From assembly GCF_028640845.1 (NCBI RefSeq), contig NC_080544.1:59906711-59970710 (forward strand): a DNA stretch of 64,000 bases. The letters run 5' to 3'. A program made the translations under genes and the position numbers. Below, one piece after another: positions 27,570-39,147 of this stretch. This DNA is from Ahaetulla prasina (lineage: Eukaryota; Chordata; Lepidosauria; Squamata; Colubridae). How positions within the stretch are numbered: the stretch's first letter is position 1; each line of letters opens with the position of its first letter. A model generated the notes under the pieces. It searched no databases. It saw nothing but the letters and a program-made list of their open reading frames with translations, and was not told where the DNA came from.

Positions 27570-27715
27570 CAGGGCTCTCCAACCTTGGCAACTTTAAGAT
27601 TTGTGGACTTCAACTCCCAGAGTTCCTCAGCCAGCAAAGCTGAGCAAAGCTGGCTGAGGAACTCTGGGAGTTAAAAGTCCACAAGTCTTAAAGTTGCCAA
27701 GGTTGGAGAGCCCTG
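27570..27715. mobile_element. Foldback hAT MITE (146 bp)
   Basis: CAGGGCTCTCCAACCTTGGC to GCCAAGGTTGGAGAGCCCTG, with flanking ctctaaaa (27562-27569) and ctttaaaa (27716-27723). Arms of about 60 bp are nearly perfect around a short centre (aaagctgagcaaa). The terminal G-to-C change is matched at both ends, so this copy belongs to a distinct subfamily or was converted. Confidence 0.93.
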
Positions 27716-27723
27716 CTTTAAAA

Positions 27724-30280
27724 TGATACTGAGGAATGGAGATACTACAAGATTTATGGAAACATTTCAGTATCCTTTATGCTTATGCAATATTTCAATT
27801 TATTTCCTTAGTGTCTTTATCCTTATATTAGTATCTCATCATACATTTTGTTGCTGGAGTATGGAGGTAGGTGAGAGAAATCCAACCACTTTAATAATAG
27901 TAATAATGCTGAAAATGCTAGCATTGATCTACCAATACTATAGGAAATAGTAGTAGAGCTGATGTTAATTTAGTATTTATACTTAGATTGGTGATAATTT
28001 TCTATTCAGTCCTTAACTCTGGTAATCAAATTAGATTAATATAAATACTGTAGGTATGGGTACTATCCTACCACCTTCATTTCCAAAATCCAGAGGAATT
28101 AACCTTCAGGCATCTATAAACAAACAAACGAATGAATGAATACCCTCATTTACTTACCAAAGGATAAATGAACCTTCATGTTTTGGCAACTGGATTACTA
28201 GCCTAGAAATTTATTATTGAAAAGAATGGTTAAGGCAGACAATTTATCAGAGCACATAGGGACACTCTGGATTTTTCCCTTCTATTAGCTTAATGTGGTA
28301 TTCACTCATCCTTGGGTTGGCAGAGAACAATACTGGTATGCATTTTTAAATTTTCAATTGTTGATCCCTATACTGCCTCTACTGCATCTACTCCCAAACA
28401 CTACTGAATGATGCTGTCTTGATTTTAGTATATGCAACTTGGGAACATCTGGCTTTTCTGTCCCTCATCTTCAGTATATTACTAGCCAGAAAAGACACCA
28501 GCAATAAGCAAATGGATGGAGATAGCAGCATCTGCAAGGTGGAAGGTAAAATGTTGTGATGTAAGCAGTATTCTGTCAAATGTGTGTGATAACATGCATT
28601 CACAAAGAATGGGGCTGGAATCATGAAATTCTAGTTTTGAGCCTCTTCTCCTCATCATGGACACTAATACTGTAGAGAAATTGTGAGATGTGTGAATGCT
28701 AATGAAAAAGTAAAAGATAATACACACATCTACACGACTTATAAAATAAGCTATAGGTCAAAGTTCAGTATGTCAGGAGAAACATAAAATTAAGTTGAAG
28801 GCAGAGAAAAATGTATGAGGGTAAAACCAATAGGGTCATGAATGAATAGCTTCTAAAGGGATGTGTTTGAATGCAAACTTGAATCAATGATCACTACTGT
28901 ACATAAGAAGTACATTAAGATGGTTTGCTTATATAGAAAGAACTATTAGGACTGAATTACAAAACAAATATATGAAAAAAGTGAATAGCTTAAGAAGAAT
29001 GAGTGGCTTGAGAAAGATCCTCTGAGAGAGAGATGAGAAATTTGAAGAACAAAAGGCAGTGTGTAAAGTGTTGCATAGAGGTGAGGAAAGCAAAGACAGA
29101 TGCAAGGACAGAAAAGTATGGAGAACAGTGAACGGTCTTCATATAATTTAGATTTATTTACTTTTTTTTAATCTCATGCTTTTAATATATTTTTTGGTTA
29201 ATGTTTTTACACCCTTCACTTTCTGTATATTAAATTGCTTATCTCAAAAAGAAACAGCATACTAGGTATCTGTATATTTCTAAAAGGGGGGAGGTCAACA
29301 ATAATTTCCTTATTTCTTTTTTAATTACATTTTTATCCAAAGTGCTAGCAGATTGTTCACCCACCTAAGAATGTAGCTTAATACAGGCAAGAGTTGACCA
29401 GTGGGTCTCATTCTCCCCCCTCTCGCACCACCCCCATGAGTTTCGGAAAAATCAAAAGCCTTGAGGCTATTTTCTTTTGTCAGCTTCCTAAAGGCATTAG
29501 TTTAATATGGATTTTTACTTATTTATTTAGTAAATTTATGATTTTGATTTGTTGTTAATCATGGTAACACAGCTGCCTTTATTCTTTTTAGAATCCCAAA
29601 AATGCATCAAGTGTCAACTATAGACTTCTCTCTTGTTCTCCTATTTCCTAGAGTACAATTTTTATTTTGTTTTGTGCTGCTTAGGTAAAAAAAAATGGTG
29701 ATGTGGGCACGCTTATTTTAATAGTATATTTTTTATATGCAGGGTTTTAGACATTAATTTTCCAAAACCTTTTGCTTTCATAAGATGGATTGTATTGATA
29801 AAGGTGGTGTGCAAATGAAGATAAACTAAGGCAATAATAGAATACTGTTTGGGAATAGCACTCTTATCAACTATCTAACATTGCCTTATCTTGCTATTAT
29901 TTCTATAAATATGAGCTTCCCCCCCACAGATCTGGACAGGCACATCAGACATTTCTGGATACTTCTTGATTTGGCAGATTAGGCAAACCTATCTCCCAAG
30001 ATATATACAGTATTTTAGAGATGCTGAATTCCACTTTATGCTATATAAATTGGGGGTTCTTTTTCTCCAAGAAGCTGTTTCTAAAACAAGCAGTGAGCAA
30101 GGTATATAGTTACAACTGTAGTTGCTCAGTGGAGTTGAGAGGGAGGCTGCTTTGGGGTTTACTTCTGGCTGTTCAGCATACAAGCAAATTTAGTGGTTAA
30201 TCAGGCAAGTTTTCATCGTAGTGGATGTGATATGTGGGGGGAGTTCCGTAAAGGCTGGGTCCAGGGGATCACATTTCATT
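27724..30280. other. No recognised feature
   Basis: About 2.5 kb of AT-rich sequence with no named repeat or exon; only short chance ORFs. Confidence 0.45.
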
Positions 30281-30445
30281 GTGACATCATTGGTCCTTGT
30301 TTAAGCAGTGAAACAGCAGACTAATCTTTTGGAAAAGGCAAACACCATCCAGTACAACCTAAGCTGAAAGAGATACTCAGAACACTGGAAGCAACGGAGC
30401 AGTGGATTTCAAATAAACTGCCAGCTTTGCCCTGTCTGACATGAG
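30281..30445 (+). promoter_or_regulatory. Candidate promoter/5' non-coding exon of KAZALD1
   Basis: A CRE-like TGACATCA (30282-30289) overlaps an inverted CCAAT box ATTGG (30289-30293). About 150 bp downstream lies a strong donor, GAG|gtaggtgt (intron would start 30446). The coding exon of KAZALD1 begins with a splice acceptor at 41079, so an upstream non-coding exon must exist; this is one candidate about 10.6 kb away. There is no CpG island or clear TATA box. Inference only. Confidence 0.25.
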
Positions 30446-31631
30446 GTAGGTGTCTCTAACTTCCACCAAAGCCTAGAGAGCAGAGTTATTTGCCAGATTT
30501 AAACTATGGGGTATTTTGGAGCTGCTGTGCTTATTGTGTGTATTATGCTAAGGACTAGGAAAGCTCTCAAAAGAAGGAGACATCCATCATAAGAGTTACT
30601 CTCCCTCTCCCCAGATTCTGTCTATCTAGATCAGATATAAGTCTTATAAGGATGAAGTATGCCCAGGGAATTACATGATGATCTCTTTTTAAACCCGGAA
30701 ACCTTTTCTAGGTGTTCCCTGTAGTCTGCAATAACTGCTCCATTCCTTGAGAGTTCCTGAAATGATGTTTCTTTATATTTTGAAGCATTTGAACTTTTGG
30801 AAAAATAAGAATTTCAGATCTGACTTCACATTTTTAATTAAATTATATAAAGAATCCTTAGAATCCATTAAACATAAATGGGATAAACATTTGGATTATT
30901 CCAGAGAGTTCTTTTTATGGTGAAGATATTGGCATCTGAAGTTTCTACAAAGTATAATGTCCATTCCTAGCTATTTCCTGGATAACTGGGTTATTAAACA
31001 TTGGATTATCAATAATCAAACTTGAATGAGTAGTTGAGAATAATGTTGATCAAGAGGTTTGATCAAAAATCTGTTTGGAATACAGAAAATGTATCTCATT
31101 TATTCTGATGTGCATTTAGCTTCATTCTGTGATTTAACTTTGTGGCAAATGAACCTTCTTAAACTCTTTTTTTACGCTAAAGTGTTAACTACATTCCATT
31201 ATATGGCATGATCAATTAAGGTCTGTCATATTACTGATACATTTCTTGTTTATCAATATTAATGACTATCTAGCAAAAAGTTTGATACAAGCATATTTGT
31301 GATTAGGAGAAAGAAAGGACAGTTCTGGGAAGGCTTGGCTGTCAAACCAATTTAGCCTCAATGTGCAGAATTTAGTGTAGCATGCTTTCCAGAAAACAGC
31401 AGAACTAATCTATGGATTAGTTTGATCTGAAATTCAATAGCTTATTTGTAATTCAATGTTTTTCTATAGTTAGATAGGTGAGACAAAAATTTATAAATTT
31501 CCAAGATAGGGTGTTAATTAAAGAAATTTGGGGAGATTGGAGATCCTACAAAGAGACACTGAAACACTAAAGTATATCCTTAGAACTGGTATAACTGATT
31601 CAGATATAGCCTGGAATGACTGGATTTGGAC

Positions 31632-32093
31632 CAGGGGTGAAATGCTACCAGTTTGCTCTGGTTCAGACAAACTGGTAGTGATAAAAGCTACTGGTTCAGA
31701 CAAACCGATAGTAAAAAAAAGCTGCCAGTTCATCTGAACCGGTATTTCCAATGATCAGCTGTGCCGTGCAATTTATATTCGCTAGAAAGTAGGAAATTTA
31801 AATAGCACGGCACAGCTGTTACCCCCCTGCTGTTCTACTTACCTTCAAATGGCTCCTTTTTCTGCGTGAAACGTGCATTTGGTGCACACTGCGCATGCAT
31901 GCATATGCAGCGGGCATTTGGTGTGTACTGTGCATGCATGCGCAGCATGCATCTGGCACACACTCTACACTGCATGCACCCGCGCAGCATGCATCTAGCA
32001 GGCACCACACATGCATGCACAGCATGCGTCTGGCATGCACCATGCATGCGCAGGCATCAAACCGATGGTGACTGGCAGTGGATTTCACCACTG
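31632..32093. mobile_element. hAT non-autonomous element (462 bp) with internal minisatellite
   Basis: CAGGGGTGAAATGC at the left and GGATTTCACCACTG at the right, flanked by atttggac (31624-31631) and atttggag (32094-32101). The interior 31870-32055 is a degenerate tandem array of roughly 40-46-bp units rich in GCATGCATGCGCA, an alternating purine-pyrimidine sequence. The Cys/His/Met-rich ORFs across it are products of the repeat. Confidence 0.9.
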
Positions 32094-32321
32094 ATTTGGA
32101 GTCTTCTGTTTACCTATAAAAGTCTATTTGTCTACAAAGCCCAAATAGGAAGGTGAACTTGGGATAGTAGACTTCTCTCCCAGCTTCCAGATATAAGCAT
32201 TATGAAATATATATATGATACAAGATCTGACAGAAAAAGCAATCTTTAATGAGTTCTTTTGTAACTCCAAAAAGAGAATTACTTTTGAAGAAGAAAACAA
32301 AGAAGCGTTGTTATATAGAAG

Positions 32322-32446
32322 AGATGTTGTTGTTGTTGTTGTTAGTTGCGAAGTCATGTCTGACTCATCGCAACCCCATGGACAACGTTCATCCAGGCCT
32401 TCCTGTCCTCTACCATCCCCCGCAGACCATTTAAGCTCACGATAGC
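32322..32446 (-). mobile_element. BovB LINE 3' fragment, minus strand
   Basis: The (GTT)n run at 32326-32345 followed by 'agttgcgaagtcatgtctga' and 'atcgcaaccccatgg' is the reverse complement of the BovB/ART2 3' end, so the element is on the minus strand with an (AAC)n tail. It is 5'-truncated after 'ccatttaagctcac'. BovB is the classic horizontally transferred LINE shared by squamates and ruminants. Confidence 0.85.
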
Positions 32447-32736
32447 AGAGTTACATACCAGCAATTAAATAATAAAATTCCAATAAAAGAAGAACATTCT
32501 GAGCCAAAACTCGCTATAAATTAGAACCGTGCATTCATCCTCCACTTGATAACACTATCGTTCTAAAGAAAAACAGACATATTGACTTTAAGATTTTAAG
32601 GAAAAGCTCCAAACATTTCAGGTGAGGATGTCAAGCAACAAGGAAGAACTAAAGTTGCCACCTAATTACAGTGATTGGGAAACATTCATAATGACCCCAA
32701 ATATAAACAGATGACTTATTATAGCATTTCCTAGGA

Positions 32737-32825
32737 CAGTGTTTCTCAACCTTTGAGATGCTGGCTAGGGAATTCTGGGAGTTGAAGTCCACTCATCTTA
32801 AAGTTACTGAGGTTGATCAATACTG
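32737..32825. mobile_element. Old hAT foldback MITE, eroded
   Basis: It begins CAGTGTTTCTCAACCTTTG and ends GGTTGATCAATACTG, with an internal 'aattctgggagttgaagtcc' shared with the MITEs at 27221 and 63275. The flanks tcctagga and ttctagac retain five of eight TSD positions. Confidence 0.7.
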
Positions 32826-33561
32826 TTCTAGACTAATCACAATTATCATTAAGCGGGGAGGGGTGGAACTAATCTCCATTACTGTTATTTTGAGACACTG
32901 GCGACTGGATATCTATAAGCTATTGTAACTTACTAACTTTACTATTGTAAAGAACTAATGTTCTTCTAGAGGGCATTTGAGGCGTGATGCCTGAGGTATT
33001 TTTGGACTGTCTTTCTGAATTGTTCCTGAATTTTTGTTTGTTTGTATGCATGTGGCATTGTTGCATTGTAGACAGTTTTAACATTTATATTTTAGGTAAA
33101 CCATTGAGAATCCTTTGGGACTGTGATGGGATATAAATGCTACAAACAAACAAATACAATACAATCAACCCAAGCCACCCATCAAGTCTTCTGAACAAAA
33201 ATGGTTACTAGTGTGTAATTCCATGACATTATCTTTTTAAAAAACCAGGAAAAAGAGTGATGGATGCCATTGATGATGCTAGTACAATGGAGAAAGACAG
33301 GGAAAAGTTCTTTATAGGCAGCCTGCTCATTACCTAAAAATAGCAATCAGACACACACTGCCATTACCCAAGGGCTAGATGTTTAAGAACAACACTTAGC
33401 TCTCTGATGTAATGCAAGAGGTGTGATTATTGCATAGTCTCTGGCAAAACAGCTGTTAAGATCTTGAATGATCTAGCTGAGAAAAATGATCGTGGATCAT
33501 GATAATGGAGCACTGGATGAATGTTTTCCCAAGCATGACTAGTCTCTATTTGACCTTTCAG

Positions 33562-34543
33562 CAGGAGTGAAATGCTCCTGGTTCACACCGGCTCGCCTAA
33601 TTAGGTAGCGATGGCAGCTGCTGGTTCGGAGGACTAGTAGCAAAAATCCCTGGCCCAGCCCCCCTGTCTCTGCTGAGCTGCACCATCAGCAGAGGTTTGT
33701 TTTTTTTTACTTTTAAAAGCAGTTTTTCTTCAGCCGAAACATGCCTTTAAAAATAAAAAAAACCTCTGATGATCGTAGGGCTGAGCAGAGAGCATCAAAA
33801 CCCTTTAAAAGTTTTTTTAAAAAAACTCTCTTCAGTCAAAGGGGGGGAAAAAGAGGTTTTAAAAGCCTCCTCTGGTGATTCCAGAGGAGTTTCCTGCTCC
33901 TCACACTTACAACAGCCCCCACCCATGCCCAGCCAATTCCCCCTCCTCACTTACCTATAATTACTGCTCCTTTCACTGCAAGGGCATGCTTTTCTTCAGC
34001 TACTGAAGAAAAAAAAAAGCTTGCTTTGACTTCCTGCTTTGCTGAATGAGGAACTCTGGGAGTTGAAGTCCACAAACTAAGTTACTAAGATTGGAGACCC
34101 CGATCTAAAAAAATAAATAAAAATAATAAAATAAAATATTTGTGCAGCTCTCTGAGATTTGGTGTATTTCTGTAGTGTTTCACTTTAACTACACAAACAC
34201 ACAAAATCTCACAAAGCTGTATGTGGCATTGTGTGTGTGTTTGTGTGAGTCAGTTGTGTGTGTGTAAAGTGTGAACGTGTGAGGTTCCTGCTTGTTGCAG
34301 GGGCCATTTTGGATGAAGTGCAGCTGCTTTTACATTGTGTATGAGTCAGTTGTGTTGTATTGTGTGTGTGTAAAGTGTCAAAGTTGGGTTTTGGTACCTT
34401 TTATTGTTTTGTATACCTTATTTATTATTTTATTATTTATTGTTATTGGCTGCACCCACCCAATCATCTGACCATCAAGCCACACCCACCAATTAAGCCA
34501 CGCCCACAGAACCGGTAGGGAAAATTTTTAGATTTCACCCCTG
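33562..34543. mobile_element. Large hAT non-autonomous element (982 bp)
   Basis: CAGGAGTGAAATGCTCCTGG at the left and AGATTTCACCCCTG at the right, flanked by cctttcag (33554-33561) and cctttcaa (34544-34551). The ends are the same family as 31632-32093. The interior includes a foldback-MITE scrap ('gaactctgggagttgaagtc', 34048-34100), an A-rich stretch and GT-rich repeats (34200-34380). No transposase. Confidence 0.88.
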
Positions 34544-34714
34544 CCTTTCAACCTTTGTTACAAGGGAGTCCTGTGCAATAAACCTGAATAGCAATCTTGG
34601 GGATTAACAGTTTTAGCTTTACAGCAGAGAAATAGCACTGATTTAAACATTGTACAAGCTTGTGTTCTTGGCTGATTTCAGCAACAGTCCGTAATTATCT
34701 GCTTAACTGAGAAC

Positions 34715-34925
34715 CACTTTGGTGTAGTAATTAGACTAGGAATTGGGAGATTGTGAGTTGTAGTCTTGCTTTAGGCATAAAACTAACTGGGTGACCTTGG
34801 GCTGTTTCTTCCCTTCAGCTCTAGGGAAAAAGTAATGGCAAACCACTTCTGAAATTCTTACCAAGTAATTTAGAAGGACTAGTCTAGGCATTTGCCAGGA
34901 ATCAATATGGCCCACTTCCCCCACT
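34715..34925 (+). mobile_element. Sauria-type SINE
   Basis: The sequence order 'ttggtgtagtaattaga', 'actgggtgaccttgggc', 'taatggcaaaccacttc', 'tctaggcatttgccagg' follows the squamate SINE with a BovB-like 3' end. The head is degraded and no clear TSD was found. Confidence 0.7.
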
Positions 34926-35187
34926 TATTAATTATCTATTTTTGTGCTGTTCTTGCCTTGCATACAGTCCTTGAGATATAACCAACACTTAATTTTGTCA
35001 ATTAAAGAGTCTTATAATAAATTGTACTGTACTGCATGTCTTTGAGGATTCTTTATATCTACCTATCCAAGCTAGTTATTTGAATTCAAAGTTCTCCAGT
35101 TTCACCACTCTTAGCACAGCTTCCATAAAAACTTATTCCTAGTATTTCCAGTGTGCAAAACTACTAATTATCAATGGATAATTGTTA

Positions 35188-35271
35188 CATTAAGAAAGTT
35201 AGTATTCGAATCATGTGGAAAATATTTAGTTCAGGATTAGGATTAAACCACATTTAATTCTAAATAGGATT
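35188..35271 (+). repeat. 84-bp exact direct repeat, copy 1
   Basis: The segment beginning cattaagaaagttagtattc and ending ctaaataggatt is identical, base for base, to 36271-36354. Flanking bases differ immediately on both sides. It is not a recognised transposon. Confidence 0.95.
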
Positions 35272-35303
35272 CCAAATATCACCAATGAGTATCTGGGATT
35301 CAT

Positions 35304-35327
35304 TCTCTCTCTCTCTCTCTCTCTCTC
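35304..35327. repeat. (CT)n microsatellite
   Basis: A pure CT run (about 12 copies) followed by a C/T-rich stretch to about 35360. Confidence 0.9.
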
Positions 35328-36270
35328 CCTTGCTCCCTCCTCCACTCTCTCCCTCCCCCAGCTACCAAATGGCTGAGGTTTAGGCAAAACATTGACATGA
35401 AGATGTCAACAAACAGGCACATCTAGGACTTCTACAAGCTAGAATTTGGGAGTGGATTTATTTTAGGCATGTTAAGCTTAGTGAAAATGTATAATTGTTT
35501 TCTGTTATCTTCATCTGTAACTTAGAGGAAAATTACACTAATGCTTCTATATAGTTTGCTGTCAAGACTTGGTAGTGTGATTTCTGAATGCATTGGCGGA
35601 GAGGTTCTTTGCCATGTACAAAGAAAAAGAAATCTTTCTCCTTAATTTGCAGGAGACCTTGATAGGAAAAGTTTGTTTTTCATGATTGTTTCTTTAGAAA
35701 TTGCAACAATTCTTGCTCTTATATACCCTTTTCAGGTTCTTCACCTATGTTTTCATGGTCCCTTATGGCAGTGCATTGATGTGCACAAGGAACATTTACT
35801 GTATGCTGAATGGGGAATTTTTTTGAAGTCCACACATCTTAATAGTGGAAAATCTTGAAAGTCTGAAAAACATTCTTCTATTCTGACCCCTTTGTTATGG
35901 AAATATTTTGTGATCAGTGAGAAGAAGGGACATAAAGAGGGTGCTTTAAATTGACAAAATTTAATTTTAAGTTGAAAAGGTTGGGGGTTGAAAAATTAGG
36001 ACTATTGGAAAGGTACTAGATGGACTCATTGATTTTGGAAGAATTATGAACAAAAGGGTTCTAATTTTCTGCAATCCTAAAGGAAGAATTATATCAGTTT
36101 GAAGTTAAATAAAGTAAAGCTTAGTACTTATATGCATAAACTTCTGTAAAACCATATAGGTTTGATTGGAAAGTATGTAGAAGATTGTTTCACAAGCTGT
36201 TTCTCAAATTTTGTTTTGTATCATGCAGGAATAATCTGGGCCATTTAATCCAGTTGCCCTATAGGAGGTG

Positions 36271-36354
36271 CATTAAGAAAGTTAGTATTCGAATCATGTG
36301 GAAAATATTTAGTTCAGGATTAGGATTAAACCACATTTAATTCTAAATAGGATT
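36271..36354 (+). repeat. 84-bp exact direct repeat, copy 2
   Basis: Identical to 35188-35271; same strand, start-to-start distance 1083 bp. The sequence between the copies shows no other internal similarity. Confidence 0.95.
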
Positions 36355-37537
36355 AAAGATTAAATGAATATTAGGGGCAGTCTTCTTAAATTTCTGGATA
36401 ATGTAAAATAGCTGACCTAAGCACAACTCTTAACTTCACATGTATCCAACTCTGATGTGATTTATTAATTTTTATTTTATGTGTTAACTATCTCTACAAA
36501 GAATCTGCTCTTGCACTATTTCCGCTAACTAATATTATGGTTGCTGAAATTGATAAAACTGGAATGCCTTACCATGAAGTAACAAGAATATTCTATAATC
36601 ATTTGTCAACTTTTATTGTCAGCTGTCATATGTATCATTTCCATTTAAAATATTTCTGAATACTGTACTTGTCTCTTTCCTTGTACATTCTGCCCAAATA
36701 GTTCCGCTAATAATTCCAACATATGGAGTATGTTACATAATAATTCAGGGGAGACTGAGATTTTGGAATTTCCTCCCTTAGGCTTCTCTCTGTACTTCAA
36801 AGGCACACCCATGGGCTATTTGTTTCTGGCCTTCTAGCTCATCTGACCTTATTTCTCTCATGTAGCTATCACTTCCATTTAAGATTACCACACTGACAAA
36901 ATTTGCTAGACATATACAGGAAATCAAGCAGTTCCGTCTTCCTTTCCATTAAATTTTAGGGAAGTAATTGAGGCTCTGGACTGGTGAAATGAGTAATAAA
37001 TTAGATGAGAGTTAAAGAATTGAAACGTAATCCAAGTAAAATGCTTTTGGGAATCGACTGAGCCAGAAAAGTGTGTACAGCTTGTTCTGTATATGGGTGC
37101 TCTGTCTCCAAAAACTAATCTGCCTGGTTGAAGGTTTCCCGAATTTGACATTTCTGGATGTTGAGAAGGCCACAATAGGGGTGTTTCTCCCCAGCTGAAG
37201 CTGGCATGCCAGCTGGGATGAAGGCATACTTGGCTATACTTACACAGTAATAACATCTAGCCCGAACTATTGCAATAGTCTCTCACTGTACAGTGCTCAT
37301 CTGAGAAACTGTTTGGTTAAAAAAAAAGGAGGGGGAATTTAACAAACATTTCTTATGGTAAACTTATTATTCTTATACTATTTCAGCTGTACTGAATCCT
37401 AATTTATTTCTGAGGCCAATTCAAACTGCTAACAGTATTATCAGTTGGCTGGGACTAAAATATCCAAAAGACAGATTCACTAAACAAGTATCAGTGCTTA
37501 TGCTCTGGGCAACATCTGGATGGCATTGTTCTATTTT
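36355..37537. other. No recognised feature
   Basis: No coding exon or named repeat was recognised. Confidence 0.4.
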
Positions 37538-39147
37538 TTATTTATTATTTATTTATTTGATTTGATTTTTATACCGCCCTTCTCCCGAAGGACTCAGGGC
37601 GGTGTACAGGCATAATAAAACCGACAATACAATATACAAGTTTAAAATACAATTTAAAAAACTTATTTAAATTAGCCCAATGATTAAAATTTACCATACT
37701 AAAAAACCCCATTTAAAATTAATAAATTTAAACATTAAAATCCCAATTTAAGCCAGCCCCACGCGGATAAAAAGATGAGTCTTGAGTTCGCGACGAAATG
37801 TCCGAAGGTCGGGTATTTGGCGTAAACCCGGGGGAAGCTCGTTCCAGAGTGTGGGAGCCCCCACAGAGAAGGCCCTTCCCCTGGGGGCCGCCAGCCGACA
37901 TTGTTTGGCGGACGGCACCCTGAGAAGTCCCTCTCTATGGGAGCGTACGGGTCGGTGGGAGGCGTGTGGTAACAGCAGGCGGTCCCGTAAGTACCCAGGT
38001 CCTAAGCCATGGAGCGATTTAAAGGTCATAACCAACACCTTAAAGTGCACCCGGAAGGCCACAGGCAGCCAGTGCAGTCTGCGCAGGAGGCGGTGTTACA
38101 TGGGAGCTACGCGTAGCTCCCTCTATAACCGCGCAGCTGCATTCTGGACTAACTGAAGCCTCCGGCGCACTTCAAGGGGAACCCATGTGAGAGCATTACA
38201 GTAATCCAAGCGAGAGGTAACGAGCACATGAGTGACTGTGCATAAGGTATCCCGATCAAGGAAGGCGCAACTGCGAACCAGGCGAACCTGGTGGAAGGCC
38301 CTCCTGGAGACGGCCGTCAAATGGTCTTCAAACGACAGCCGATCATCCAGGAGGACAACCAAGTTGCGCACCCTATCCTTTGGGGCCAGTAACTCCCTCC
38401 AACAGCCAGCCGCGGCTGCAGCTGGCTGAATCGGGGTGCCGGCATCCACAGCCACTCCGTCTTGGAGGGATTAAGCTTGAGCCTGTTTCTCCCCATCCAG
38501 ACCCGTACAGCTTCCAAACACCGGGACAGCACTTCAACAACTTCATTGGGGTGGTCCGGGGTGGAAAAGTACAGCTGGGTGTCGTCAGCGTACTGCTGGT
38601 ATCTCACCCCGAAACCACTGATGATCTCACCCAACGGCTTCATGTAGATGTTGAACAGCAGGGGCGAGAGAATCGACCCCTGTGGGACCCCACAAGTGAG
38701 GCCCCTCGCGGTCGACCTCTGCCCCCCTGTCAACACCGTCTGCGACCGGTCAGAGAGATAGGAGGAGAACCACCGATATACGGTGCCTCCCACTCCCAAT
38801 CCCCCCAACCGGCACAGCAGGATACCATGATCGATGGTATCGAACGCCGCTGAGAGGTCTAATAGGACCAGGGCAGAGGAATATCCCCTGTCCCTGGCCC
38901 TCCAGAGATCATCCACCAATGCGACCAAAGCTGTCTCCGTGCTGTATCCGGGTCGGAAGCCGGACTGGAACGGGTCTAGATAGACATCTTCATCCAGGTG
39001 TTGGGGCAGCTGTCGCGCCACGGCACTCTCTACAACCTTCGCAACAAAGCGAAGGTTGGAGACTGGACGATAATTACCCAAAATAGCTGGGTCCAAAGAG
39101 GGCTTCTTAAGGAGGGGTCTCACCACCGCCTCTTTCAAGGCGGCAGT
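37538..39147 (-). mobile_element. CR1 LINE, 5'-truncated, minus strand
   Basis: On the minus strand the RT begins KEAVVRPLLKKPSLDPAILG at 39138. It continues through NYRPVSNLRFVAKVVESAV, FQSGFRPGYSTETALVALVD, CGVPQGSILSPLLFN, the YQQYADDTQLY box (about 38590-38620) and NRLKLNPSKTEWLW. The frame is interrupted near 38350-38317 and again near 38123, then ends APTLWNELPPGLRQIPDLR and HLFIRVGLA at 37748. The 3' UTR and TAAATAAATAAA-type tail lie at 37538-37750. Truncation at 39147 falls inside ORF2 upstream of the RT. It is close in sequence to the copies at 9929 and 52191, so it is a young family. Confidence 0.95.

Noticed and set aside
31819..32156. Cys/His/Met-rich ORFs resembling small secreted proteins
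   Set aside because: Produced by the GCATGC-rich minisatellite in a hAT element; no signal peptide plus conserved framework.
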